The notes under the pieces are model-generated. The model made no database searches, was not told the DNA's origin, and saw only the letters and a program-made list of their open reading frames with translations. A stretch of 64,000 bases of DNA from Massilia sp. ZL223 (GTDB taxonomy: Bacteria > Pseudomonadota > Gammaproteobacteria > Burkholderiales > Burkholderiaceae_D), in assembly GCF_018119395.1 (NCBI RefSeq), contig NZ_JAGPWD010000024.1, forward strand, positions 26,370 through 90,369, in the 5' to 3' direction. The position numbers and the translations under genes are program-made. Shown here piece by piece: positions 8,043 to 17,531 of the stretch (positions are counted from its first letter, which is position 1; every line of letters begins with the position of its first letter).

Positions 8043-9476
8043 TTGCGTTTGCCAATCACGAAGTTCCTCGGGAGCGCGCTGCTGTGCGCGCTCCTGGGCA
8101 TCGCTCTGTCTCCCGACGCCCTGGCCCAGCGCCAGACCGAACGCAGCCGCCAGAAGGCGGCCGCGGAAAAGCAGCGCGCCGGCATCAAGCAGAAGCTCGA
8201 GGCGATCAAGCGCGAGATCAGCCGTACCGAGGACGCCAGGGAAGACGCCGCCGACACCCTGGCGGAATCGGAAGACGCGATCTCGGACGCCAACCGCGCC
8301 CTGCGCGACCTGGCGACGGAACAGGTCGAGACCAATACGCGCCTGGAAGACATCGCGGCCGAGCAGGAACGTCTCGCCCAGACAATTGTTGTTCAGAAGA
8401 AGCAATTATCCAGGCTGCTGCGCGAGCACTACGTGGCTGGCAACGAAGACCGGATCAAGCTGCTGCTGTCCGGCGACAATCCAAACCGCATCGCACGCGA
8501 CCTGCAGCTGATGGGCTATGTATCCCAGGCCCAGGCGCGCCTGCTGGGCTCGCTGCGCGCGAACCTGGCCCAGGTCGAGGCCAACCTCGACAAGGTCGAG
8601 AACGCCAAGCAGGAGCTGGAAGAAATCGCGCAAGAGCAGCGCGACCAGAAGGAACGGCTGGAAAAGGAAAAGGCGCGCCGCGCCGCGCTGCTGCAGAACC
8701 TGTCGAGCCGCCTGGCCGACCAGCGCAAGCAGGCCGACCGCCTGGAGCGCGACGAACAGCGCATGAGCGGCCTGGTCGACCGCCTGAGCCGCCTGATCCG
8801 CGAGCAGGCCGAGGCCGAGCAGCGCCGCCAGGCCGCGCTCGCCGCCGCCAGGGCGAAAGCCGAAGCCGAGGAAAAGGCGCGGGCCCTGGCGCGCGCCAAG
8901 GCCGCGGCCGAGAAGGCCGAACGCGAACGGCTCGCACGCGAAGAGGCGAAGAACGGCGCCAAACCGGCCACGAAGCCGGAACCCGAACCGCCGAAAGTGG
9001 CCGAGCAGCCCAAGCCGGCGGACACCAGGCCGTCCACCCCGCCGCCGCCCGAAGTGACCCTGGCGCCCGCGGCCCCGGCCGGCGCCTTCGCCTCGCTGCG
9101 CGGCCGCCTGGGCGCGCCGGTGAGCGGCAGCGTGGCGGCGCGCTTCGGCTCGCGCCGCGGCGAAGGACCGACCTGGAAGGGCATGTTCATCAGGGCCGCC
9201 GAAGGCGCCGAGGTGCGCGCCGTGGCCCAGGGCCGGGTCGTGTATTCCGACTGGATGCGTGGCTTCGGCAACCTGATCATCATCGACCACGGCGGCGAGT
9301 ACCTGTCGATCTACGGAAACAACCAATCCCTCCTGAAACGCGCCGGCGACATGGTGCGTCCGGGCGAGGCCATCGCGAGCGCGGGCAATACCGGCGGTAA
9401 CGAGGAATCGGGGCTATACTTTGAGCTCAGGCATCGCGGCAAGGCCTTCGATCCGGCAAGCTGGGTCAAATTCTAG
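8043..9476 (+). CDS. EnvC-like murein hydrolase activator (degenerate LytM)
   Basis: Periplasmic cell-division factor that by homology activates N-acetylmuramoyl-L-alanine amidases. 477 residues from a TTG at 8043 preceded by AAGTAAGG; the TTG begins a clean signal peptide cleaved near ALAQ (26-29). Residues 30-250 are a long Gln/Glu/Lys/Arg-rich coiled coil, 250-345 an Ala/Lys then Pro-rich linker, 355-477 a LytM/M23 domain. Zinc ligands are missing: the usual HxH is LYFEL and the early His position reads TWKGMFI, as expected for a non-enzymatic EnvC activator. Eight bases before ctpA. Confidence 0.9.
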   Translation: MRLPITKFLGSALLCALLGIALSPDALAQRQTERSRQKAAAEKQRAGIKQKLEAIKREISRTEDAREDAADTLAESEDAISDANRALRDLATEQVETNTRLEDIAAEQERLAQTIVVQKKQLSRLLREHYVAGNEDRIKLLLSGDNPNRIARDLQLMGYVSQAQARLLGSLRANLAQVEANLDKVENAKQELEEIAQEQRDQKERLEKEKARRAALLQNLSSRLADQRKQADRLERDEQRMSGLVDRLSRLIREQAEAEQRRQAALAAARAKAEAEEKARALARAKAAAEKAERERLAREEAKNGAKPATKPEPEPPKVAEQPKPADTRPSTPPPPEVTLAPAAPAGAFASLRGRLGAPVSGSVAARFGSRRGEGPTWKGMFIRAAEGAEVRAVAQGRVVYSDWMRGFGNLIIIDHGGEYLSIYGNNQSLLKRAGDMVRPGEAIASAGNTGGNEESGLYFELRHRGKAFDPASWVKF

Positions 9477-9484
9477 GGGCAAAC

Positions 9485-10966
<1,482 letters not shown>

Positions 10967-10987
10967 CAGCGCTGCGCGAAGGTAAGG

Positions 10988-11096
10988 AAACTTGGGTCTT
11001 CGCCTGCGCGGGGACGACGTGCATGGAGCAGTGGTGATGTTTGACCCTACCACTACCCTTGAGACCGTCGTCCCCGCGAAGGCGGGGACCCAAGTT
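10988..11096. repeat. inverted pair of REP-like palindromes, family 1
   Basis: Arms 10989-11019 and 11066-11096 are inverted copies with 28 of 31 matches. They keep the CTTGGGT outer end and CGTCGT inner end of the 4196-4304 pair, but the stem core is CCCCGC/GCGGGG instead of CCGGC. They fill the gap between ctpA and the MoeB/ThiF gene, both rightward. Confidence 0.8.
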
Positions 11097-11125
11097 CATG
11101 AGGCACCCATAACCCCATCAGCACC

Positions 11126-11878
11126 ATGAACGACACCCAACTCCTGCGCTACTCCCGCCACATCCTGCTCGACGAGATCGGCATCGAAGGCCAGGAAAAG
11201 CTCCTGAACGCGCACGCGGTGGTCATCGGCGCCGGCGGCCTGGGTTCCCCCGCGGCGCTCTACCTGGCGTCCGGCGGCGTCGGCCGCATCACCCTGGTCG
11301 ACGACGACGAGGTCGATCTGACCAACCTGCAGCGCCAGGTCATGCACACCACTGCCCGCATCGGCCAGCCCAAGGCCGAGTCCGGCCGTGAAGCCCTGCT
11401 CGCCATCAACCCGGACATCGAGGTCGTGGCCCTGCGCGAGCGCGCCGGTCCCGAACGCCTGCGGGAACTTGCTGGCTCCGCCACGGTCGTACTGGACTGC
11501 AGCGACAACTTCGCCACCCGCCACGCCGTCAACCGCGCCTGCGTGGCGGCCGGCGTGCCGCTGGTGTCCGGCGCCGTGATCCGCTTCGACGGCCAGCTGT
11601 CCGTGTTCGATCCGCGCCGCCCGGGCGCCCCTTGCTACGCCTGCCTGTTCCCCGAAGGCAGCCAGTACGAGGACGTGGCCTGCAGCACCATGGGCGTGTT
11701 CGCGCCCCTGGTCGGGGTGGTCGGCGCCATGCAGGCGGCCGAGGCCATGAAGATCGTGGCCGGCATCGGCCAGCCGCTGGCAGGGCGCCTGCTCCTGCTC
11801 GAGGGGCGGGCCATGGAATGGACCAGCATCGGCATCGCGCATGATTCGAATTGCCCAGTCTGTTCGACTCATGCCTGA
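11126..11878 (+). CDS. MoeB/ThiF/HesA-family adenylyltransferase
   Basis: E1-like enzyme that adenylates the C-terminal Gly of a ubiquitin-fold sulfur carrier (MoaD or ThiS). 250 residues. The ATP-binding motif is GAGGLGSP (35-42), R11 and DNLQRQ-type contacts are present as DLTNLQRQ, and the acidic residue D127 is in DCSDNF. A structural zinc is held by C170/C173 and C243/C246. Both MoeB and ThiF share this layout; with no thiamine or molybdopterin gene adjacent, the partner stays open, though betaproteobacterial proteins of this length are usually named MoeB. Confidence 0.9.
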   Translation: MNDTQLLRYSRHILLDEIGIEGQEKLLNAHAVVIGAGGLGSPAALYLASGGVGRITLVDDDEVDLTNLQRQVMHTTARIGQPKAESGREALLAINPDIEVVALRERAGPERLRELAGSATVVLDCSDNFATRHAVNRACVAAGVPLVSGAVIRFDGQLSVFDPRRPGAPCYACLFPEGSQYEDVACSTMGVFAPLVGVVGAMQAAEAMKIVAGIGQPLAGRLLLLEGRAMEWTSIGIAHDSNCPVCSTHA

Positions 11879-12033
11879 GCGCACGATTTAACGATACAGT
11901 GCCGGCGAAGCTGCCTTACAATTGCAGCCCTGAGTTGCTACTTTCTGGGGACGGTAAGCCCGATCTAAGCAAGCGTGTCATCGTTCGGGCTTATACTGGT
12001 CTGCTTCCAACGATTCATAGTAGAAGAATATTT

Positions 12034-12483
12034 ATGCACATTGACATGCAACGCAAGCAGCGCCGCGGCCTCCAGCGCGGCTTCACCCTGGTCGAGATCA
12101 TGGTCGTGGTGGTCATCATCGGCATCCTCGGCGCCCTGGTCGTGCCCAAGCTGCTGGGCCGTACCGGCGAGTCGCGCGTGACCGCCGCCAAGGTCGATAT
12201 CGCCACCATGATGCAGGCGCTCAAGCTCTACAAGCTGGACAACCAGCGCTATCCGACCACCGAGCAAGGCCTGAAAGCCCTGATCGCCAAGCCGACCGCC
12301 GGTCCGGCCGCCAACGGCTGGAAGGCCGGCGGCTACATCGAGAAGCTGCCGAAGGACCCGTGGGGTAATGCCTACCAGTACCTGTCGCCGGGCATCCATG
12401 GCGAGATCGACGTGTTCTCGCTGGGCGCGGACGGCCAGCCGGGCGGCACCGGCGAGGATGCCGACGTCGGTTCCTGGGAGTAA
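12034..12483 (+). CDS. gspG: type II secretion major pseudopilin GspG
   Basis: Main subunit of the periplasmic pseudopilus. 149 residues from the ATG at 12034 (AGAAGAA upstream); another ATG at 12046 is possible, while the open frame extends far upstream without homology. The prepilin peptidase site is RG/FTLVE (G16/F17, E21), followed by a hydrophobic helix. The C-terminal domain has the GspG calcium loop region (DPWGNAYQYLSPG, then DVFSLGADGQPGGTGEDADVGSW). First gene of a 12-gene cluster ending at 23257. Confidence 0.96.
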   Translation: MHIDMQRKQRRGLQRGFTLVEIMVVVVIIGILGALVVPKLLGRTGESRVTAAKVDIATMMQALKLYKLDNQRYPTTEQGLKALIAKPTAGPAANGWKAGGYIEKLPKDPWGNAYQYLSPGIHGEIDVFSLGADGQPGGTGEDADVGSWE

Positions 12484-12491
12484 ATTTCTTG

Positions 12492-12986
12492 ATGCCGGCC
12501 CTGCGACCGCCACAGGCCACGCGCGCGCCGGCTCGAGGCTTCACCCTGGTGGAGCTGCTGGTGGTGCTGGTCATCATCGGCATCACGCTGGGCCTGGCTT
12601 CACTGAACGCCATTCCCAGTCCGCGCCAGGACTTGCAGCAGGAAGCCCAGCGCCTGGCGCTGCTGCTGCAGCTGGCGCGCGACGAAGCCATCGTGCGCAA
12701 CCGCCTGGTGGCCTTCGAAGCCAACGGCGAGCGCTACCGCTTCATGGTGCGCAACGACACCGGCTGGGAACCCGTCACCCGCGACGACCTGCTGCGCGAA
12801 CGCACGTTCAAGAACGCACCCCTGCAGCTGGTGCTGGAGCCGGCCGGCGCCAGCGGCGGCGGCGACCTGCTGCGCATCACCTTCGGGCGCGAACCGGTCG
12901 ACAAACCCTTCCTGCTGACCATGGCCACGGGCGGCAACACGGTCGCGATCCGTGCCGACGGCGTCGGCCACTTCACGGTCGAATGA
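12492..12986 (+). CDS. gspH: type II secretion minor pseudopilin GspH
   Basis: Minor pseudopilin. 164 residues from the ATG at 12492; a TTG directly before it is in frame and could also serve. The type III signal is ARG/FTLVELLVVLVIIG with the conserved Glu at mature position 5. The rest is a variable soluble domain ending HFTVE. It starts 8 bases after gspG and its stop overlaps the gspI start (ATGA), indicating translational coupling. Confidence 0.92.
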   Translation: MPALRPPQATRAPARGFTLVELLVVLVIIGITLGLASLNAIPSPRQDLQQEAQRLALLLQLARDEAIVRNRLVAFEANGERYRFMVRNDTGWEPVTRDDLLRERTFKNAPLQLVLEPAGASGGGDLLRITFGREPVDKPFLLTMATGGNTVAIRADGVGHFTVE

Positions 12987-13369
12987 GCATGCGGCGGCCT
13001 TCATCACGCGGATTCACCCTGCTCGAAGTGCTGGTGGCGCTGGTCATCGTCGGCACCGCGCTGTCGGCCGGCCTGCGCGCCGTCGGCAGCCTGACCGCCA
13101 ACAGCGCCGGCCTGCGCGCCTCGATGATGGCCACCTGGTCGGCCGAGAACCGGCTGGTGCAGATCCGCCTGGGCCGCGAATTTCCCGAAATCGGACGGCG
13201 CAGCTTCCCCTGCCCGCAGGGCGACCTGAACCTCATCTGCGAAGAAGAAGTGTTCACCAGCCCGAACCCGCTCTTGCGCCGCATCGAAGTCTCGGTGTTC
13301 GACGCCGACAACCCGGGCCGCCGGATTGTCAAACTGGTCCAACTGGTCCTGAGGCCTTCCCCGGTATGA
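12983..13369 (+). CDS. gspI: type II secretion minor pseudopilin GspI
   Basis: 128-residue minor pseudopilin of the GspI-J-K tip complex. The start ATG at 12983 overlaps the gspH stop by 4 bases. Cleavage site SRG/FTLLEVLVALVIVG (G10/F11) with Glu at mature position 5; then the GspI-like WSAENRLVQIRLG block and a short C-terminal domain. Stop overlaps the gspJ ATG. The longer open frame around it is not coding upstream. Confidence 0.93.
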   Translation: MSMRRPSSRGFTLLEVLVALVIVGTALSAGLRAVGSLTANSAGLRASMMATWSAENRLVQIRLGREFPEIGRRSFPCPQGDLNLICEEEVFTSPNPLLRRIEVSVFDADNPGRRIVKLVQLVLRPSPV

Positions 13370-14028
13370 CGATTTCCAAGCGCCGCGCAGGCTTTACCCT
13401 GGTCGAATTGCTGGTGGCGATCTCGATCCTGGCCATCGTGGCCGTGCTCGGCTGGCGCGGCCTGGACGGCATCGTGCGCGGGCGCATCGTCCTGACCGAG
13501 CAGATGGAAACCACGCGCGGCATGCAGCTGGCCTTCGCCCAGATGCAGAGCGACTGCGCGCACCTGGCCGGCAGCGACGTGCTGGGCCGCCGTCCCTACC
13601 TGCAGTGGGATGCCGACCGCCTGACCCTGGTGCGCAAGGTGTACGTCGAGAACGAGCCTTCGCGCCTGCAGGTCGTGTCCTACCGCGTCGCCGGCGGCCA
13701 GCTGCTGCGCCGCGAATCGCCCGGCACGCGCGACCTGGCCCAGCTGGAACAGTTGTGGCAATCGATCTCCTCGGATGCGCCGGCCCAGAACTCGCCGCCG
13801 GTGGCGCTGCAGAACGGCGTGCTCGGCATGCAGATCCAGGCCTGGCAGAACAATGCGTGGCGCAACGAACCGGCCCAGGTGGTCGGCAACCCGCAGCAGC
13901 AACAGCAGCCGCCGCTGGTGCAGGCGCCGACCGGCGCCAGCAACGAGCCGACCGGCGTGCAGGTCGCGCTCAACGTGCGCAACCTGGCCGCGCCAATGAT
14001 CAAATCCTTCCTGCTGGGAGGCACCTGA
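13366..14028 (+). CDS. gspJ: type II secretion minor pseudopilin GspJ
   Basis: 220-residue minor pseudopilin. ATG at 13366 overlaps the gspI stop. Cleavage site RAG/FTLVELLVAISILA (G9/F10). Family blocks RGLDGIVRGR, QLAFAQMQSDC and LQVVSYRVAGGQLLRRE are present. A Gln-rich stretch (about 176-184) is a local low-complexity insertion near the C-terminus. The stop overlaps the gspK ATG. Confidence 0.93.
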   Translation: MTISKRRAGFTLVELLVAISILAIVAVLGWRGLDGIVRGRIVLTEQMETTRGMQLAFAQMQSDCAHLAGSDVLGRRPYLQWDADRLTLVRKVYVENEPSRLQVVSYRVAGGQLLRRESPGTRDLAQLEQLWQSISSDAPAQNSPPVALQNGVLGMQIQAWQNNAWRNEPAQVVGNPQQQQQPPLVQAPTGASNEPTGVQVALNVRNLAAPMIKSFLLGGT

Positions 14029-15017
14029 TGCGCCGGCCCGGCATGCAACGCCAGCGCGGGGTGGCGGTCGTGACCGCGCTGCTCCTGACCACCCTGGCCA
14101 TCTCCATCGTCGCCAGCCTGTTCTGGCAGCAGCAGGTCCAGGTGCGCTCGATGGAAAACCAGCGCCTGCAATTGCAGACCCAGTGGATCCTGCGCGGCGC
14201 CCTCGACTGGTCCAGCGTCGTGCTGCGCCAGAGTAACTATACGGGCGACTACACCTCGCTCGACCAGATCTGGGCCACGCCGCTGGCCGAGACCCGGCTC
14301 GACCAGTTCATCGAACGCGAACGCATCGAGGGGGAGAATTTCGAAGCTTCCCTGTCAGGTAACATCATTGACGCCACGTCGCGTTACAATCTTACCAACC
14401 TGGCCAGGGACGGCATGGTCGTCCCCGAGCAGCAGTTCATCTTCAACCGCCTGCTGACCAACCTGCGCATCGACGGCAGGCTGGCCGAGCGCGCGGCGAA
14501 GATGGTGGCGGCGGGGCAGCCGCCGCCCTTCGTGCCCGAGGGCGAGGGGGGGCAGCAGACCGGGACGCCGCCGGTGCGGCAGCGCTCGAGTGAGATCGCC
14601 GGCACGCCGATGCCGCTGCTGCGGGTGGATGACCTGATGAGCCTGCAGGGTTTCACGCCGGAAGTGATGCAGAAGCTGCGGCCTTTCGTGATCGTCCTGC
14701 CGGAGCCGACGCCGGTGAACGTGAATACCGCGCCGCCCGAGGTCCTGGCGGCGGTGTTGCCCGAGTATTCGCTGTCGGAAGCGAACGTGCTGGTCGAGCG
14801 CAGGAAACGCACGCCCTGGCGCGACATCGAGCAGTTCAAGAGCGAATTGAAAACGACGAACGGGCTGCTCGAGGGCGCGATCGACAAGCAGAGCAAGTAT
14901 TTCCTGGTACAGAGCCGGATCCGGCTCGACCGGGCGGCATTGAACGCCGAGTCCCTGATCAGCCGTTCGGGGATCATCGGCGGCGGCACCAAGGTGGTCT
15001 GGACCCGCCAGAACTAG
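14028..15017 (+). CDS. gspK: type II secretion minor pseudopilin GspK
   Basis: Largest minor pseudopilin, thought to cap the pseudopilus tip. 329 residues from the ATG at 14028, sharing one base with the gspJ stop. The N-terminal RQRG/VAVVTALLL site lacks the Glu at mature position 5, which is normal for GspK. Helix-rich insertion includes DATSRYNLTNLARDG and PTPVNVNTAPPEVLAAVLP, both typical of the family (the latter a helix-hairpin-helix-like SAM domain). A disordered Gly/Gln/Pro stretch lies near 165-190. Confidence 0.94.
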   Translation: MRRPGMQRQRGVAVVTALLLTTLAISIVASLFWQQQVQVRSMENQRLQLQTQWILRGALDWSSVVLRQSNYTGDYTSLDQIWATPLAETRLDQFIERERIEGENFEASLSGNIIDATSRYNLTNLARDGMVVPEQQFIFNRLLTNLRIDGRLAERAAKMVAAGQPPPFVPEGEGGQQTGTPPVRQRSSEIAGTPMPLLRVDDLMSLQGFTPEVMQKLRPFVIVLPEPTPVNVNTAPPEVLAAVLPEYSLSEANVLVERRKRTPWRDIEQFKSELKTTNGLLEGAIDKQSKYFLVQSRIRLDRAALNAESLISRSGIIGGGTKVVWTRQN

Positions 15018-15037
15018 AAGAAAGAAAGCGAGACAGT

Positions 15038-16246
15038 TTGACTACTCTTTATATCCGGCATCCGGCCCGGGCGGAAGGCGAGGGCGCGCTGTGCCGCTTC
15101 GCCCTCGTCGCCGAGGGCGGCGCCATCGAACAGCAGGGCGAGGGCCCGCTGCGCAACCTGGGCGATGTGGTCGCCGCCAGCCGCCGCGTGGTGCTGGTGC
15201 TGGCCGGCGCCGACGTCACCCTGCTGCCGGTCCAGGCGCCGCCTTTGAGCGGCGCGCGCCTGCGCGCCGCGCTGCCCGCCCTGGTCGAAGAACATATCCT
15301 GGGCGACCCGCTCGACTGCGTGCTGGTCGCCGCCCCCCAGCTGGCCGACGGCCGCCGCCCGGTGGCGGTGGTGCAGCGCGACTGGCTCGAGCCGCTGGTC
15401 AAGATCCTGCTGGTGCAAGGCGCGCGTGCCGTGTCGGCGCTGCCGGCCCAGCTGTGCCTGCCATTGCAGCCGGGCAGCGTCAGCGCCGCCATCGGCAACG
15501 GCGAACTGGTGCTGCGCCAGAGCCAGTACGAAGGCCTGGGCCTGGCCATGGACGGCAACCCGCAGGCGATCCTGCAGACCGCGCGCGCCCTCTCGGGCGA
15601 CGCCCCGCTGGTGCTCTACGTGCCGCACGAGCAGCTGGGCGAATACCAGGTGCTGCTGGCCGAAGCCGGCCCCGGCATCAGCCTGGAAAGCGATGCCTGG
15701 GCGCACTGGATCGCCGGCGCCAGGAGCGCCACGATGGACCTGGTGCCCGGCCTCGGCGCGGCCGGCGTGGCCCAGCGCGACTGGAGCCGCTGGCGCTGGC
15801 CGATCCGGCTGGCCCTGCTGGCCATCCTGGTCAACATCATCGGCCTGAACATCGAATGGCTGCGCCTCAAGCGCGAAGCCGACAGCGTGCGCGCCCAGAT
15901 CACCCAGACCTTCCGCTCGGTCTATCCGAACACCCCGGCGATCGACCCGGTGGCCCAGATGCGCCAGAACATCGCGCGGGCCAAGGCCGGCAGCGGCCAG
16001 ATCGCTTCCGACGAATTCCAGTGGCTGGCCGGCGCCGTGGGCGAAGCCATGCGCGGCCTCGGGCGCCAGCCCGGCATCGCATCGATGGAGTTCCGCGAAC
16101 GCGCGCTCACCGTGCGCGTCAAGCCGGACACCATCGACCCGTCCGTCACTGCCCAGATGAGAACGGCGCTGTCGGCCCGTAACTTGAGCCTGGAGGAAAG
16201 TGCTCCGGCTACCTGGATCATCCGCAGCACGGGAGCCACACCATGA
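15038..16246 (+). CDS. gspL: type II secretion inner-membrane assembly protein GspL
   Basis: 402-residue bitopic protein linking the cytoplasmic ATPase GspE to the inner-membrane platform. Cytoplasmic actin-like domain about 1-240, one TM helix at about 260-280 (RLALLAILVNIIGLNI), periplasmic ferredoxin-like domain to the end. The start is a TTG at 15038 after GAAGAAAGAAAGCGAG; no better ATG exists nearby. Its stop overlaps the gspM ATG (16243). Confidence 0.92.
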   Translation: MTTLYIRHPARAEGEGALCRFALVAEGGAIEQQGEGPLRNLGDVVAASRRVVLVLAGADVTLLPVQAPPLSGARLRAALPALVEEHILGDPLDCVLVAAPQLADGRRPVAVVQRDWLEPLVKILLVQGARAVSALPAQLCLPLQPGSVSAAIGNGELVLRQSQYEGLGLAMDGNPQAILQTARALSGDAPLVLYVPHEQLGEYQVLLAEAGPGISLESDAWAHWIAGARSATMDLVPGLGAAGVAQRDWSRWRWPIRLALLAILVNIIGLNIEWLRLKREADSVRAQITQTFRSVYPNTPAIDPVAQMRQNIARAKAGSGQIASDEFQWLAGAVGEAMRGLGRQPGIASMEFRERALTVRVKPDTIDPSVTAQMRTALSARNLSLEESAPATWIIRSTGATP

Positions 16247-16761
16247 CCATCGCCGCCCAGATCCTTGCATTGCGCGAGCGCGCGCTGGCCTACTGGCTCG
16301 CCCGTACCGACCAGGAGCGCAAGTTCCTCGCCGTAGGGGCGGGCGTGGCCGTGCTGGCCCTGGTCTACCTGCTGTTCATCGACCCGGCCCTGAGCGGGCG
16401 CGAGCAGCTGCGCCGTTCGCTGCCCGAGCTGCGCCAGCAGGCCGCCCAGATGCAGACCCTGGCCGCCGAGGCCCAGGCCCTGAACGCCCAGCCGGCGCCG
16501 GCCGTGACGCCGATGACGCGCGAAGGCCTGAGCTCGAGCCTGGCCACGCGCGGCCTGACCGCCGCCTCGCTCACCCTGACAGGCGAATTCGCCAAGGTCC
16601 AGTTCGACGGCGTGTCCTTCGCCAACCTGGTGGCCTGGATGGACGCCCAGCGGCGCGAGAACCGCGTGCTGGTGCAGGACGCCGTTTTCACCGCGAAAGA
16701 TCCGGTGGGACAGGTCGACGCTACCCTGACGTTGCGCCAGGGCAGCGCGCCGGCTCCATGA
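16243..16761 (+). CDS. gspM: type II secretion protein GspM
   Basis: 172-residue inner-membrane partner of GspL. One N-terminal TM helix (about 29-46, LAVGAGVAVLALVYLLFI) after a short basic cytoplasmic segment, then a helical stretch (LSGREQLRRSLPELRQQAAQM) and a small periplasmic ferredoxin-like domain. ATG overlaps the gspL stop, and its own stop overlaps the gspN ATG. Confidence 0.9.
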   Translation: MTIAAQILALRERALAYWLARTDQERKFLAVGAGVAVLALVYLLFIDPALSGREQLRRSLPELRQQAAQMQTLAAEAQALNAQPAPAVTPMTREGLSSSLATRGLTAASLTLTGEFAKVQFDGVSFANLVAWMDAQRRENRVLVQDAVFTAKDPVGQVDATLTLRQGSAPAP

Positions 16762-17531
16762 AGCGCGCGCTTGCCTGGGGCGCGCTGGTCGTGCTGGCGG
16801 TGCTGGCCACGATCTTCGTGTTCCTGCCCGCCGCCTGGCTCGGCCCCATGGTCGAAAAGCAGACCGGCGGCCGTTTGACTCTGGGGGATGCGCAGGGTAC
16901 GCTGTGGCGCGGCTCGGCCTTCGTGGGCGGGGCGCCGGGCGAGGGCGGAGCGGTCACGCCGCTGCTGCCGGGACGCTTCGCCTGGTCGCTGTCGCCGCTG
17001 GTGCTGTTCGGCCGGGTGCACATGGAACTGGAGAACCCCCAGGCCCTGAGCCGGCCGGTAAGGATAGAAGGGAGCTGGTCGGCATGGCAGGTCAGCCCCG
17101 GCGAGCTGCTGCTGCCGGCCGAGGGACTGGCCGGCCTTGGGGCGCCGCTCAACACGCTGGCCCTGAGCGGCGCGATCAAGCTCACCTGGAACAGGCTCGA
17201 CCTGCTGCGCCAGGAAAACAGGGTGGCGGTGCAGGGCCGCACGGTGCTGTCGCTGGCCGACATGGGCTCGCGCATGTCGCCCGTCAAGCCGCTGGGCAGC
17301 TACGAGATGGTGATGGACTGGCGCGGCCCGCAGGCCGATTTGAACCTGCGCACCGTACGCGGCGCTTTGCTGCTGACGGGCTCTGGAATGTTGCAAAATG
17401 GACGTCTGCGCTTCTCCGGGCAGGCCACGGCCGCCGACGGCTACGAAGAGACGCTGGGGAACATGTTGAACCTGCTGGGCCAGCGCCGCATGGTGAACGG
17501 CAAAAACGTAATCGCACTCGAGTTCAGATAA
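16758..17531 (+). CDS. gspN: type II secretion protein GspN
   Basis: 257-residue inner-membrane protein with one N-terminal TM helix (3-25) and a periplasmic domain resembling GspN (GTLWRGSA, GRFAWSLSP, GSYEMVMDWRG). GspN is an optional T2SS component of uncertain role, found mainly in beta- and gammaproteobacterial systems. ATG at 16758 overlaps the gspM stop; its stop codon shares one base with the gspD ATG. Confidence 0.88.
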   Translation: MKRALAWGALVVLAVLATIFVFLPAAWLGPMVEKQTGGRLTLGDAQGTLWRGSAFVGGAPGEGGAVTPLLPGRFAWSLSPLVLFGRVHMELENPQALSRPVRIEGSWSAWQVSPGELLLPAEGLAGLGAPLNTLALSGAIKLTWNRLDLLRQENRVAVQGRTVLSLADMGSRMSPVKPLGSYEMVMDWRGPQADLNLRTVRGALLLTGSGMLQNGRLRFSGQATAADGYEETLGNMLNLLGQRRMVNGKNVIALEFR